From contig SADC01000886.1 in assembly GCA_004194705.1 (NCBI GenBank), forward strand, positions 992,001-1,056,000: a stretch of 64,000 bases of DNA. Reading direction: 5' to 3'. A program made the translations under genes and the position numbers. This DNA is from Ditylenchus dipsaci. Its lineage: Eukaryota > Nematoda > Chromadorea > Rhabditida > Anguinidae. A model generated the notes under the pieces. That model had not been told where the DNA came from. It did no database searches and saw only the letters and a program-made list of their open reading frames with translations. Positions 40,722 through 51,794 of this stretch are shown here, in pieces (the first letter of the stretch is position 1; every line of letters begins with the position of its first letter).

Positions 40722-40795
40722 ATCGGTGGCCTAGTGGGATAGCGGTGGCGGACTGCGAAGTTGGTCGTCCGTTCGAATACCACGGGAGGTAAAAA
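40722..40795 (+). repeat. tRNA-like segment (SINE-type head)
   Basis: Box A-like GTGGCCTAGTGGG, anticodon-arm-like GGCGGACTGCGAAG and box B-like CCGTTCGAATACC are in tRNA order and spacing. The acceptor stem does not pair, so this is a pseudo-tRNA rather than a gene. It lies between the TIR and the tandem arm of the enclosing element. Confidence 0.55.
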
Positions 40796-41345
40796 TTTTC
40801 CTCGACTTTTCCAAAATTTTGTCAAATTAATTCTCGTTTAAATTTCGGAGTAGCGTAAAAGCTGGGACGCAAAAACTGGGACGGTAAAAGCTGGGATGCA
40901 AAAACTGGGATGCAAATACTGGGATGTCAAGAACTGGGATGGTAAAAACTGGGATGACAAAAACTGGGACGTAAAACTGGGATGTAAAAACTGGGATGCA
41001 AATACTGGGATGTCAAGAACTGGGATGGTAAAAACTGGGATGACAAAAACTGAGATAGCCATAATAGAATAGCCATAACTAGGGTTGGTGAATGGGAAAT
41101 TTCCCGGGAAAATTCCCGGAAAAATCCCGATTTTTCTCGACAAATTGAATTTTCCGGGAATTTTCCCGGGGAAATACTAACTCTAGCCATAACGGAATAG
41201 AAATGAGGAAATCGATTTTTTAGAGGATTTAAACATTTCCAAGCCTTATTTTTCACCCCCTCTTACAAACATCCAAAACACGACTGCTTTCAACAAAAAA
41301 ATAGACTAAATTCAATAATACAATGAGGTTAACAAAAAATTCAAG

Positions 41346-42228
41346 GTTCACTTTCTTCCACTGACTCCATTGCTTCTTCTTCTAGCTCCACCGCTTCATC
41401 TGGCTCCACTGCTTCTTCATCTAGCGGCTGAACATCGTCTTCTGGTTCGACTGGCACGATCACAAACTTAGCCAAGGGATTCTGAGGAATAGCACCCTGT
41501 TGCGATCGAACACGTTCACGGTCATGTAGCGCTCTAGTAACAACTTGATTTGACGGTCGAAGTTCTCCACATTCTTTTTCCTGGCATTGCGCAGAGGATT
41601 GGCAGGATTTCCATGTCTAAAACAAAATATGACTTACAGTCCACAAACATGTGGAAAATACCAGATAATCAGTTAAGCGGTTGCTTCCTCTTCGTCTTTG
41701 AGTCGGAGAACATATTGGCTGAGAAACATATTGTTCTTAAATAAACGCTTATTTAATCCAGGGTGTCAGACTTCAATTGCATTATTTGTCCTTGGAGCAT
41801 CATTGATCACGTTCAGCAGCAGTTCCAGTAAACAACAGTAAAGAGAGGATCGACGACCAACCCGTTGACGTTTGAGTGGCGGATGTAGGTGCTTTCAATG
41901 TACTTCACATATGCTTCAAAGAAGAAGTTAAGTTACCAAATGTTTAGTTGCCAATTACCTCGCAAAGGTTCAGCTTTCTGGGCCGGAATGATTTGCTCTT
42001 GGATCTTGATCTCCATTTCTGCCATCCATTCGTCGAATCCCAGAAAAACTTCGCTAGCAGGCAGGAATGAGAGAGTGTTCAAGCTGCGCAGGAGAGACTT
42101 CACATCATTGATTTCATCTCAAGAATTGTTGGGTCCATCAGCGCTCTTCCTGCTCTTGTGCATCAGACGCTGGCAACATTGCGCCATTCCTTTGCCTTTG
42201 TTTGACAGAAATTTTATTGAAAGCGTAC
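41346..42228 (-). pseudogene. MULE-type transposase remnant, spliced
   Basis: Exon 42228-41959 reads MAQCCQRLMHKSRKSADG, stop, then LLRSLNTLSFLPASEV and a helical stretch. Exon 41913-41771 reads AYVKYIESTYIRHSN, DPLFTVVYWNC and, after a frameshift, LLNVINDAPRTNNAIE. A further exon near 41745-41680 reads MFLSQYVLRLKDEEEA, and the last (41617-41346) NARKKNVENFDRQIKLLLER followed, after another shift, by an acidic tail. The order Y(V)..ES(T)YIG, P.LWN, PRTNNAIEGWH, IW.FI..L..EQ and then (R).R....D.R is that of MULE-family transposase C-termini in animals. The in-frame stop marks it as dead. Confidence 0.75.
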
Positions 42229-43036
42229 CTGCAAAAAATAAGGATCGAAAGAACGAGACTGCCAAGCGCAAACAAAAACAAAATCCAATGAAAATTTGAG
42301 CGAAAGCAAGAACCAAACAAAAATAAACGGACATTCAAATTTTCATCCCAATTTTTACCGTCCCAGTTTTTGCATTTCAGTATTTACGTCCCAGTTTTTA
42401 CTGGACACCTAAATTTCACTGGTACCCGCCTTTCAAAATATTCCCATCGACGACGAGCATGCCCCTTTAACAGAATTTTTGGCTCTAGTAGCAAATATCA
42501 ACACCTCCCCCATAAGAATCTGACCTACGTGAAATCTCTGTAACTACCCTTTGGACAACAAATTCAGACTCAATCCTTAAGCTCGGGGGTCGGCCAGCGT
42601 ACGGAAGCTATGCCTAAAAAATGACTTTCCCACTTTTTCCAGGGTCTAAGACATGTTTTTGGGTACTTTTTACTAAAAGGGGCATACCAGCGCGTTAAAT
42701 TTGCAAAAGGCGGGGACCAGCCATATTGAAATGAGAATTATTTTTTGTGCAAAGGGGAATGGGTTGTTCACTACGACGGTCAAAATTTTCAGTATATATT
42801 CATAGAAAAACAAAATCCCACAAATTTTCTTTAAAAACAATGAGCAGAACTTTTGGGACACTAGGAAAATACTTTGGCCGCAGTGCTTTTTACCGCGTCC
42901 TCCCAAAAGTGTGTTTTTGAAAAACTTTTTTTTCAAAACTTTTTTGAGCACATTATCCACACATTTTATGGCAATGTTGTAACTAAAACGAAATAAATAA
43001 ACTTTAGAGTTTGCGCCGGAGAGCTGGGTAATTACC

Positions 43037-44181
43037 ATGGACCAGGTAAAAAGCTTTAATTTTTTTGTTGGAATGAAAAAAAATACACCAAATTTTCAGA
43101 TCCCTCTCCAAACCATCCAGTGCATGATCAAAATAGGCAAAAGAATAGCCTTAAAAGTGCAGAACAATATGACCACTGAGCCTACACCAGCCCAGATGAC
43201 TAACAAATTGAAAAAGAATTGCAAGCATGGCTACCCAAGGTAGCCGCCTTTGAAGCTGCGGTCAATACAACCGTACAGCAACTGCCACAATCTGTCAGAG
43301 ATATAGGCACTCAAGTTGGTTTTTAAAGCCAGTAATTTTGTGAGTAAATGTTAAATTTATTTATTTAGTTTTCAAGCCAATTCAAGCAACTTTCGCAGTA
43401 TTTAGAAAGTGGAAATTTTGCAGCTGCTAGCCCGATTGGGGTCAAGTTTCTGCAGTCAGTGGCTAATATAAGCATAGCTGATAGACAACAAATGGGAACA
43501 TTGTTTCCCAAATTTTCAAAGGTTTTTGTTGGTAAGTACTTTGGCTAGTCTTGGAATTTCTGACTCACATTAAGATACCGTATTTCCTCTCAAATAGCTC
43601 TCTGCTCTAAAATAGCCCCGACTAGATTAAAATATCAACCCAAGCTCAAAATTCTCAGTAATTCAGATCCCCGCCTCAACGATCTCATCAACATGACTAT
43701 TCTTGCAATAAGTGGAAGCAGTAACCTCATGAAAAACGCTACTAATCTAGCTAAAGACATATTCTATGGAGGGCTTAGTAAGGCCACCAACTCGACTACA
43801 AACAGTACATCTTCATCCCAACCCAAACTAATGTCTCCTAAAGATCATATACCTCAAGAACCCCTTTATTTCGATGCTCCTGAGGCTTTTGATCAACCTC
43901 AACAAGATCAAATGACCAATGGAGCTCTCAAAATGTTAGCTGTGCTCAAAGGAAATGACAGCCAGGACGGCATGATCGAGCCAATTGCTCATGACGACGC
44001 TAAAGTAAGACTAGCTGATGACCCAGATAACAAACAGTCCATAGCTCTAAATGAGTTACCAATTGGACAGATTAGCGTGAGAACACTTCCAGACAATGAA
44101 TTGGTTGAATTGCCACAAGAAGTTGTCAAAACCAATGAAGAAGTTAGCTTTTTGCCAAAACCTCCGGCGATTACTGATTGA
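43037..44181 (+). CDS. Unrecognised four-exon gene, helical N-terminal half and acidic tail
   Basis: Exons about 43037-43045, 43100-43314, 43379-43531 and 43667-44181, all with GT-AG ends; phases agree between exons 3 and 4. The protein (about 295 residues) begins MDQ IPLQTIQCMIKIGKRIAL, has a helix-rich middle (ELQAWLPKVAAFEAAVNTTV, IGVKFLQSVANISIADRQQM, LNDLINMTILAISGSSNLMK) and ends in a Gln/Asp/Glu-rich, probably disordered tail. One A seems to be missing near 43213, where the frame changes. The nine-base first exon is weak, so further upstream exons may exist. No signal peptide or known domain was recognised. Confidence 0.6.
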
Positions 44182-44639
44182 AAATATATGTGAAGGAGAT
44201 ATTGACAAAAATGGAAAACATTTACCTTTCTGCTGTTTTTTCAATATGCCAATTAAATGTGATCATTACTACTAAACTTTGGACAGTTTTTCTGAGGCTT
44301 TTGTAGATTTTTGTACAGATTACATTAAAAGTATACTTGTTACATAATATTCTGCTCAGTTTTATAGTTTGCTTAATAAAGTCAACCCTCTGTATAATGG
44401 CCACTAGGGGTCTGGTCAAATTTGTCACTATGACGGTAAGTAACTAACCACGGCGTATCAAACACGTCAAATGACCAAACCGGGCTTGGCGTCCTGTTTT
44501 AATGAAAATTCAAAAAAGTTTTTCATTTTTAAATACCATTAACAAAAATATGCTCAATTTTACGCACTGAATATTCATAAAACTAATTTTTAATTTTTTA
44601 TGGATACTTCTCGTCTAAAAAGTCTGTTTCGAATTCAAT

Positions 44640-44795
44640 TTCCCCTATTTAAAGGGAGGGGGTACTTTTATATACGCATTGTCTATGTCATAGGTTCAAA
44701 TCCGCTTGGGTGCATACCCTATTTTTCACCCCATTTTTTCATGTTTTATTTACAAGTTTGGTGTCGAAATGATTTTCGGTCGCTTGGCTATCCAA
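44640..44795 (+). repeat. Half copy of the tRNA-like-ended element
   Basis: AGGGAGGGGGTACTTTTATA, ATAGGTTCAAATCCGCTTGG (box B-like) and GGCTATCCAACAAGATCATC match the left end of 11603-12624 over about 150 bp. No right end was found nearby. Confidence 0.65.
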
Positions 44796-45996
44796 CAAGA
44801 TCATCAGCACAGGGTTTAAGAATAATCATGACTGAGTTGCAGGCCAAAACTCACTTGAAAAACCTGGAATTTTTTTTGCTAAATCATCCACTTTCTCGAT
44901 GAGAACTGCCCATTTGGAATATCTGTAATGTGCATAAGAAAGCTAAGTGAACGTACTACGATCGTGCCAGAGAGAATTTTTTTAGCAGAGAATGATTAAG
45001 AAATAACGTTTTTAAGTTAGCAACTTGACTCTGCCAAACCGATAAACTCGAAGTTTTAATTTTTTAAAGTTTTTTACATTTATAACAGAGCTTGATTTTT
45101 TTTAAATCGAAAGAGCAAACTTAGAGCTTTTCTGTGGTATAAAAAAAAATCAAACACGACTTACCTAAGCAAAGTTATAACCAAAAAAATAAAATGCTAA
45201 AGAAACAAAAAAATTTGAATTCAAAATGTTTTTTAAAACGAATTTCTCTCTATACGAAGATCTCGATTTGGTGTTTTGAGGTGGTGGGTGTTTGACACGC
45301 CGTGTAGCAAGGAATCTATTTTTACATCCAAATAAAACTTTGGGGTAATTTAACAATACCCACACGAGCCAATTAAACTCTCTCAAAGTCGTCTCACATG
45401 CATTTTCTGTTAGATCGTGATATTAAATCCCACTCAATTTACATAATAAACCGAATAGGGGGTGGGAAGGAAAATTTTGACTGGGGTGTCATGACTATAT
45501 CTACGATAAAGAATAAAATTGCAAAGGCAGTCAGGAATCGAAAGTTTTGATCTTTATTTTTTGCTGAGCGCAGTTGTTTCTAAGGCAGATTAGCTTTCCC
45601 ATTAGTCTTCGTCCAATTAGTCCTTTGGATACTTTTTATACAACTCGAACTCCAACTCGATTCAACAACCAACCCCAAGAGCTAATACGGTAACAATTTC
45701 TATGGTAGATTTGTTAGATTTTTTCTTTCGGGCAATAACAGAGTCCAGCTGTATCTAGATATATATTTTATATTTTTTTTTGAATTTATTAATTAAAACA
45801 TCACGATGTCCATCACACATAATATTAAAAAAAAATATACAAAAGTTATACAAACAAAACCGCATCAATATACTTGGTGTGCAAACTCTTGATCTGCAAC
45901 ACACAACGAAGATACAAATGAATTTCTTGCAATGTTTTAGACTAAAAATAAAATTTCAGCCCAACAGTTAAGTAAGCAAAGTCGGACTAAACTTAC

Positions 45997-46269
45997 TGCT
46001 TTAAGAAGAGATGAGACCAAACCAAGAACATTTCCGAATCTTTTTGCACCTGCTAAAGCTCCCATTTTAGCTTGAAGTAAGTGTAGAAGGGTTTCCGAAT
46101 ATTGTTGAGACACCTTTGCAAAAGATCTATATCAGTTGTGTTTAAGCCTGTCACTGCTGAAAATTGACTAATGACGTTTTTTTGAAATACAGTCGAGTCG
46201 AAAAAACATATATTGGTATATTCTGGCTGTCTTACCATGTTTTTCAACTCGGGCCGTGGCAAAAATATT
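45997..46269 (-). CDS. Candidate exons of an unrecognised minus-strand gene
   Basis: Exon 46269-46236 (NIFATARVEKH) ends at a strong GTAAGA donor in phase 1. After a 79 bp intron, exon 46156-45997 reads VTGLNTTDIDLLQRCLNNIR and, after an apparent one-base loss, LLQAKMGALAGAKRFGNVLG, ending at GTAAGT. The helical, small-residue-rich style resembles the gene at 43037-44181. Other exons were not identified. Confidence 0.4.
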
Positions 46270-46557
46270 CTAACGTTCTGCCATAAAAGTGGCCCCTTTT
46301 ATTTTCTTCCCCTCCCTATACAGCCCTTAATCCCTTCAAAATTCAAAAGGCGCGAATTCAAATTTTTCAAATTTTCACTAAAATCCATGATACCCCCCCT
46401 GTGGTTTGAAAAAAAAAATTTTTCACTTTACCGGAAACGATTGGTAAATTCGCGCCTAAATCGGGGTCGAGAAACACGAATATGCAATCGGTTTTTCAAA
46501 ATTGTCATTAAAAGTGGGTCAGCCGTGGGGGGGGTCAAGTAAAGTGTTACCGCTTAA

Positions 46558-46892
46558 AGGACCATACTTGTTGATGACAATGAGAATTTGGCAAATTCAA
46601 ATGCGCGCGGGACACTTTTTTTTTACTCCAAAAATACTTTTTGAATTATGTAATGTTATATATATGAAAATAAAAAACAAAACCTCATAAAAAGGGCTAG
46701 TTGGCTCAGTGCTTTATTAGCCTTGTGTGGTGATTGTCGATATTGGGTCCGATTCCACCGCCTGCTCTCTTATTTTTGATCATTTATGTTAGTACACGAT
46801 ATAATATTTAAAAAATAGTTTCGGAATAAAAAAAGTGTCCCGCGCGCATTTGTATTTTCTAAATTCCCATTGTCAGCAACAAGTATGGTCCT
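46558..46892. mobile_element. TTAA MITE, ACCATACTTGTTGATG family, with tRNA-like interior
   Basis: TTAA at 46554-46557 and 46893-46896. The ends read AGGACCATACTTGTTGATGA and AGGACCATACTTGTTGCTGA (inverse), with CAAATGCGCGCGGGACACTT mirrored. The centre (46690-46770) has TAGTTGGCTCAGTGC and GGGTCCGATTCC, box A- and box B-like. Confidence 0.8.
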
Positions 46893-46896
46893 TTAA

Positions 46897-47425
46897 AGGA
46901 CCATGAAACTTGATAAGCATAGCAATTCGGAAATTTTGAATTCGCGCGGCACCACCCTAACTTTGTCAATAATTTTTCGAATTGTTTTTTGTTTGCGTGT
47001 AAATTTTTTTCAAAATATGGAACCGTTTACTAGTCGAGCCCAACGTTGCTCGACATTGCCAGATCGGACGACTTTTCCTACTTCGTAAAAGCCCAAGTGC
47101 AACCCCCCCCCCTAAGTGCACCCCCTCTAGTGCACCCCCCCTAAGTGCACCCCCCTCGGGGGGGGGGGGGGTGCACTTGGGGGTGCACTAGAGGGGGTGC
47201 ACTTAGGGGGGGGGGTGCACATGGTATACCGTCATCCTACTTATGCTGCACCATAACTACTTATATGAGTAAAAAATTTTTTTTGTCAAAGTTTACCCAT
47301 AAACAGAATTCAAATTTTCAATGCACACAAAAAAATTAATTCAAAAATATTATTGAAAAAATTAGGGTGGTCCCGCGTGAATTCGAATTCCGCATATTGC
47401 TGTGCTTATCAAGTTATATGGTCCT
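46897..47425. mobile_element. TTAA MITE, ACCATGAAACTTGATAAGC family, enclosing a GC-rich palindrome
   Basis: Shares the TTAA at 46893-46896 with the previous element and the one at 47426-47429 with the next. GAATTCGCGCGGCACCACCC is mirrored by GGGTGGTCCCGCGTGAATTC. At 47095-47220 lies a palindrome of GTGCACCCCCCCTAA units, about four on each side. Confidence 0.75.
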
Positions 47426-47429
47426 TTAA

Positions 47430-47654
47430 TAAGCACAGCAATTTGCGGAATTCGAATTCGCGCGGGACCACCCTGATTTTGTTCGATCTGGCAATGTCGA
47501 GCGACGTTGGGCTCGACTAGTAAACGGTTCCATATTTTGAAAAAAATTTACACGCAAACAAAAAACAATTCGAAAAAATTATTGACAAAGTTAGGGTGGT
47601 CCCGCGCGAATTCAAAATTTTCAAATAGCTGTGCTTATCAAGTTTCACGGTCCT
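47430..47654. mobile_element. Inverted partial copy of the previous MITE
   Basis: GAATTCGCGCGGGACCACCC, GGCAATGTCGAGCGACGTTG and AGGGTGGTCCCGCGCGAATT reproduce the left half of 46897-47425 in inverse orientation. It ends ACGGTCCT|TTAA. Its left end has lost the AGGACCAT bases. Confidence 0.65.
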
Positions 47655-47659
47655 TTAAA

Positions 47660-48750
47660 GAATAATTTTGGGTCATTTTCAAAAAATCTAAAATGGGGGT
47701 TCAGCGTGAATAAGTACCAACATTTTGGTAGTTCAGAATCATTATTTCACCTTTGTTTGCTTTTTATTTGCAGATTTTTTTTAGATGTGGATTGAGATCC
47801 GAGATATTCCACGAAGTATTGTTACTACACCCCATGATGTAAAAAGAGCTGGTTTTTATTGTGTCAATTACACCTAAAACCCCATTACTGTATCTTTATT
47901 GTGACATATAATCCATGTTTATGAGCTATTAGCCTTAGTTTCCATGTCTCTAAACAGCGGAAAATCAGCGTGTCACCATTGGAGACACCCCCTAAGCGGT
48001 AATAAAGTGCACAAAGAGGGTGACTGACCCCTGTGTGTCCGGCTGTCGCTAGGTGCTCTCAACAATGCCATATTGCTGATGCTGCTGCATATGGATGAGT
48101 GCCAATTGACTAGAAGTGGGAATATTAAGTAGTAGTAGGACTGGATGGGCTAAATTGTAAATGAAGAGAAATGGACAGTTGACGAAAATTAGTCCAGTAA
48201 TCAACTGGTTAATTAGGCCATTTCCTATATGTTTATTTATGCGGTTTTCTGTTTTTGGTGTTTTTAATTAATTTATTTTTGTTGAGTACAATTTACTTGA
48301 CATAATGTTCAAACAGAATTTAGTCGTAAACAATGAAAATTACAAAAAATGGTATAAATATGAAGACCATTTGTTATATGTTTAAGTTTTTTGGTCAAAT
48401 TTATCTTCGAAAATCACTCGATGAAGACCAGAATACGATGAATGGCGATGAGCTATAGCAATTTGTGCTGACACATGCCATACCCATTCGAAGAAGCTAA
48501 TCGCCGGTCGTCTTTCTGTGCATATGATTATTCGCCAGCCGTAAAAGGTTGCCATATGGCGACCGACGATTAGGCTTAGCGATTGGCTGTGGCCAATGGT
48601 GATTTAATGTACGCACCATCACCCGCGCCCGCCAGCCACTAGTCTTAATTTTTAACCCATTAAACCGGAATTAAGATTTTTCACACAATTTATTCCCTTC
48701 TGTAAAGTAGTGTGCTTTTTTTAATATATTGTTAACCATTAGTCAAGAAT
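47660..48750. other. No gene or clear repeat seen
   Basis: AT-rich intergenic sequence with only short incidental open frames. A short GGTCGCCATATGG-type palindrome pair lies near 48495-48575 (ATCGCCGGTCG.. against CGACCGACGAT). Confidence 0.4.
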
Positions 48751-48756
48751 TTTTAA

Positions 48757-49105
48757 AGGACCATGGTTTTTGAACGCAGCGGCATCTCCAAATTTTGAAT
48801 TGGCGGGGACACTTTTTTACTCTGAAAATATTCAACAATTATTTTTCAAATTATTTTTTGTTTGCATTTAAAATTTTATCAAAATATGAACCATTCACTA
48901 GTCGAGCGCAACGTTGCATGACACTGCCAGATTGGATGACTTAGGATACTTTCACTGCACCATAACAACTTATATGAGATTCTAATTTAAACTGGACTAA
49001 GACATAATAATTTAAATAAAAAATAATAATTGGTCTTGATGATAAAAAGTGTCCCCCGCCAATTCAAAGTTTGTAAATGTCGCTGCGTTCAAAAACCTTG
49101 GTCCT
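48757..49105. mobile_element. TTAA MITE, ACCATGGTTTTTGAACGC family
   Basis: TTAA at 48753-48756 and 49106-49109. AGGACCATGGTTTTTGAACG is mirrored by CGTTCAAAAACCTTGGTCCT, and AATTGGCGGGGACAC by GTGTCCCCCGCCAATT. The interior CTAGTCGAGC.CAACGTTGC matches the 46897-47425 element, although the ends differ. Confidence 0.75.
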
Positions 49106-49883
49106 TTAAGGAGAAATTTATCATTATTGTAAAAGTCAATAAATTCACCGACCAAAACACTTGCCTCATTGACTGCACTACAATTTGTACTCTTCTCCTG
49201 AAGGCAACATTTCCCTCTTCATTTGTTTGTATTGCTTATTGTTTGCCTATATCATCCAAACAAAACAAAGAGGCCTCATAAAGATGAAACTCGATCCTCT
49301 GCTTCATATACATTCTTACTTCCGATTTTTGATACTGCAGATGCCAAATACCTCCTTTTAAATTTTTAAAATCTTTTCCTACTAATCTTGATTCTTATTC
49401 TACCTTTCTGAAACAAAAATAAAAGTGTGCATAGTATGCCGATCCCACCCCTTCCACTCGATTGCAATATACACCTATTCTCCCCAGTCAGTTTGCATTA
49501 TTTACTCAAGCTGATTTTTTTGAAATTTTTTCTAACACGTTAGCTGTTTTTTATTTTTCAACTGCTTCCGAAATAAAATTAGTAACTTTAATTCAAAAAA
49601 AGTCTAAAAAAAAAACATCTTAAAAGGTATATACTAGCCCGTTACAGTGAATAAAGGCGAAGCAGAAATTTCTTCCACTCTTAAAAATTTTCTATAAGAA
49701 TTTCCGACCCTAGTAGCGAATACCAAAGTACCCAAATTTACAATACCCAAACTTATGTCCCACACCCGGAAAATATGCGGAAACTCTTTATTAGTCACAA
49801 CTTCCGTACGCTGGCCTACTCCCAAGCCTAAGGGTTAAGCCTAAACTTGTTGTTTGAAAGGGTAGTTACAGCAATTTGGGGTA

Positions 49884-50309
49884 CAGTCAAACCTCTCTAT
49901 TATGGCACCCCAAAAGTTCGTTCCCGCCTTGGGTCCGACACTTTTTTTAACCGAATTTTCAAAGTCTTTTATCCATTCTGTTTTGACAGTCTGGTCCCAA
50001 ATATCGTAAAGATTCCGATTTTGCCGATCGTTTTTCAGAATTATAAAAAAATTCTTCTAAAAAAGCAAAAACTCAGTTTAAAAACAGGAAAATTCAAAAA
50101 TTTCTGTTTTTAAACTGAGTTTTTGCTTTTTTAGAAGAATTTTCTTTATAATTCTGAAAAACGATCGGCAAAATCGGAATCCTTACGATATTTGGGACCA
50201 GACTGTCAAAACAGAAATGGCAAAAGCCTTCAAAAATCGAGGTAAAAAAAGTGTCGGACCCAAGGCGGGAACGAACTTTTGGGAGTGCCATAGTAGAGAG
50301 GTTTGACTG
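49884..50309. mobile_element. CAGTCAAACCTC element, copy 2 (intact TA flanks)
   Basis: TA|CAGTCAAACCTCTCTATTAT at the left and AGTAGAGAGGTTTGACTG|TA at the right. It is over 97% similar to 8271-8691 by eye along its whole length, with the central GTTTTTGCTTTTTTAGAAG palindrome. Near identity of two copies 41 kb apart suggests recent activity. Confidence 0.9.
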
Positions 50310-50399
50310 TAGTTTTGGGGTAGTTTGGGGTAGTTTGGGGGTAAGGGTAGTTACAGCAATGGTCGGATTCTTGGGGGGGGGGGGTATTCGGGGTATTTT

Positions 50400-51794
50400 T
50401 TATTAAAAGAAAAAATTCTATCATTTGAAAATGTCATTATTATGGAATTTAAGAATCTGAACTTTCGAAAAACTGTCATAAAATCCACAGAAAAACACAA
50501 TGCCACAAAAAGTTCTTTTGAACAAAACGCACGAACTTTCTGGACGACTTAATATTTTGCGATTGAGTACGTGTCCTATACTTCGATTGAGCCATACTTT
50601 TTTGCTTTTACATTAATCTTAACTCCAATAACTCACCAAAAACAAGGCAATCTCCACACTTAATTAAACCTTGAAACATCCAAGACAGCCCAGGTAAAAA
50701 CAACACAGCACTACATCAAGCAGGGTAATCTCATCTTGAAAAGGGCACTCACCACAAACACTTCTACTTCCTTCCTTTCTCAGCTAGGAATTAATTATCG
50801 CTGGGTGGGTAGGTCGGGGCCTGATATAGCCATGCCAATGAAGTGCAACCCCTTTTGTCTGTCTTGTGCACCTTCTGCTCATGCCCAATTGGAGCAGCCT
50901 GGCCTCTTCTTCTCCTTTATCTCCAATTATTTGTGAGACAGGAGGGCCTGTTGTTTGGCTGCTTACCCAGTTGTGCCTAGTTGCTGGCTGCAAGCGTCCA
51001 ATTTCCTGCAAGACTTTGCATATTTTATTTGGACACAGAGAGCGGTTTTTTGGTGGATGAATTTGTTGGTGGTCAGATGAATTTTGATTAATTTATAGAG
51101 TAAAATTGGAAACTAGGCGAAAATTTGCTCTTTTGTTGCAGCACAAAGAAAATGTAATGCAATTTTTGTTGCGGGTTTTGACCCTTGGTTTACTTAATAG
51201 CTAGTCTTTTGTTGCAATTTATTAGATTTAAAATATGCTATTTTCGACTTTTACATTATAGAAAATTATTGTAACTTTAGACAATTTTTACCCTTTTAGA
51301 CATGGGAAATTTTAATAATTTTGGTTTTGCTTGCAATGAAAGAAAGATTTAATGCAGATGTAGCCAAATCAAATTAGCTTAATATAGGTTATATAGGATT
51401 TCGGTTGGTTTATTTGCTCTTGTTTTAGCTTTTTGTATTTAACCGCTAAAAGAAAAAAATTGTATCATTTGCAAATGTCATTATTTTTTACTGGTTTGGA
51501 GTTTTTTATTTATTTTTTCATTGTTTTTGTTCAGGGTGATTTTGTTTTTTGTAGTTTTAAGTATACATTCCTAAAATCTATTTCTTATTTTATTAATTTC
51601 GTGATGAGACAATTTTTAGTTATTTAACGGAAGCTAAAAAATAAAAATAGCTAGGAGTTATTATGAGCTAAAAGGCCAACAAATGTCAAACTGTAGTTTT
51701 AGGTTACTTTTAAAATTATATTTTAGCTATTTAGGATGGCAATTCGTAGAAAAACTGCTTCATCTACTAATAAAAATTATTTTTATGCTAAATA
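50400..51794. other. No gene seen; upstream of the TSP1 receptor gene
   Basis: AT-rich. Open frames at 50736-51060 overlap on both strands and look incidental. The promoter of the gene starting at 51795 may be here; no element is clear. Confidence 0.4.

Larger units (their letters stand above)
40583..42466. mobile_element. TTAA-flanked element with tandem arms and MULE transposase remnant
   Basis: TTAA at 40579-40582 and 42467-42470. Termini ATGGGCATGCTCGCCGCC and AGGGGCATGCTCGTCGTC (read inward) are followed by a matching AAATATTTTGAAAGGCGGGT. The left arm (40856-41055) contains about 12 units of a 14-16 bp repeat, GGGATGCAAAAACT; the right arm (42338-42405) has four inverted. The minus strand between the arms encodes a broken MULE-type transposase (41346-42228). 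A tRNA-like segment lies at 40722-40795. Confidence 0.8.

Noticed and set aside
40722..40795. Functional tRNA gene
   Set aside because: Box A and box B are present but the acceptor stem does not pair, and the sequence lies inside a transposable element.
46388..46545. Candidate short gene near 46.2-46.5 kb on the plus strand
   Set aside because: The frame overlaps repeats and minus-strand candidate exons, and has no splice or motif support.
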